This document shows, piece after piece, positions 63,989-64,000 of a stretch of 64,000 nucleotides of DNA; positions within the stretch are counted from its first letter, which is position 1; each line of letters begins with the position of its first letter. A program made the translations under genes and the position numbers. Source of the stretch: Gp7-AA6 sp036395755 (GTDB lineage: Bacteria > Acidobacteriota > Thermoanaerobaculia > UBA5066 > Gp7-AA6); contig DASWCZ010000096.1 of NCBI GenBank assembly GCA_036395755.1, forward strand, positions 59,519 through 123,518. Direction: 5' to 3'. The notes beneath the pieces are model-generated. The model saw only the letters and a list, made by a program, of their open reading frames with translations, searched no databases and was not told the DNA's origin.

Positions 63989-64000
63989 GTCAGCGGTCTT

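Overview
The window is a contiguous, GC-rich (roughly two-thirds G+C by eye), gene-dense stretch of chromosome from a diderm bacterium. lpxB, an MsbA-type lipid A flippase, murJ, a class A PBP and lipoprotein signals show an outer membrane. The gene set best fits Acidobacteriota, perhaps Thermoanaerobaculia-like: Ser/Thr kinase with a TolB-like domain and TPRs, ECF sigma/anti-sigma/DUF4097 operon, DUF4388 proteins, a DUF6677-like protein, and SpoVG beside ispE. This assignment is inference from gene content; no phylogeny could be run. I see no phage, insertion sequence, CRISPR or restriction locus. Nearly everything is housekeeping.

Layout. 1-6056: start of a probable accA, priA, a putative lipoprotein and superoxide dismutase (minus), then a fumarase/aspartase-family lyase and a PuuD-like membrane protein (plus). 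6243-15334: a long minus-strand run reading lpxB, msbA-like, yicC, gmk, rpoZ, coaBC, type-4 uracil-DNA glycosylase, Ser/Thr kinase. Divergent from lpxB is a plus-strand Gfo/Idh oxidoreductase plus DegT aminotransferase pair (15462-17653), which could make a 3-amino sugar, possibly GlcNAc3N for lipid A. 17650-27559: a second minus-strand run: M50 protease, trpS, scpA, scpB, rluB, cmk, then rpsA with its own strong promoter, HU, HIT, two small membrane proteins and asnB. 27604-31263: an apparently self-regulated ECF sigma operon ending in a textbook terminator, followed by two small secreted or stress-type genes.

32574-44177 (minus): uvrC, two DUF4388 proteins (one with SPOR, one with a J domain and TPRs), DUF4126, NYN, RNase P RNA, ldcA, a cNMP-FHA protein, recG and a nucleotide-sugar-epimerase-like SDR. 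44254-51335: zinc ribbon protein, GT-C glycosyltransferase, uvrB, and divergent PBP1A. 51342-60542 (minus): TPR protein, lipoprotein, ispE, spoVG, an intervening cupin gene, tRNA-Gln, prs, rplY, pth, rpsF, rpsR, DUF2232 protein, rplI. 60694-63975: a second HU, a second M50 protease (plus), dtd and murJ (minus).

Three genome-style features stand out. Genes in a run very often overlap by NTGA, where N is A, G, T or C. CTG is used as a start codon, which pth makes hard to avoid. A small palindrome family (CAGGYCC-N3-GGRCCTG-W-CCCC) occurs four times, once forming the 3' end of cmk and once inside a glycosyltransferase gene.
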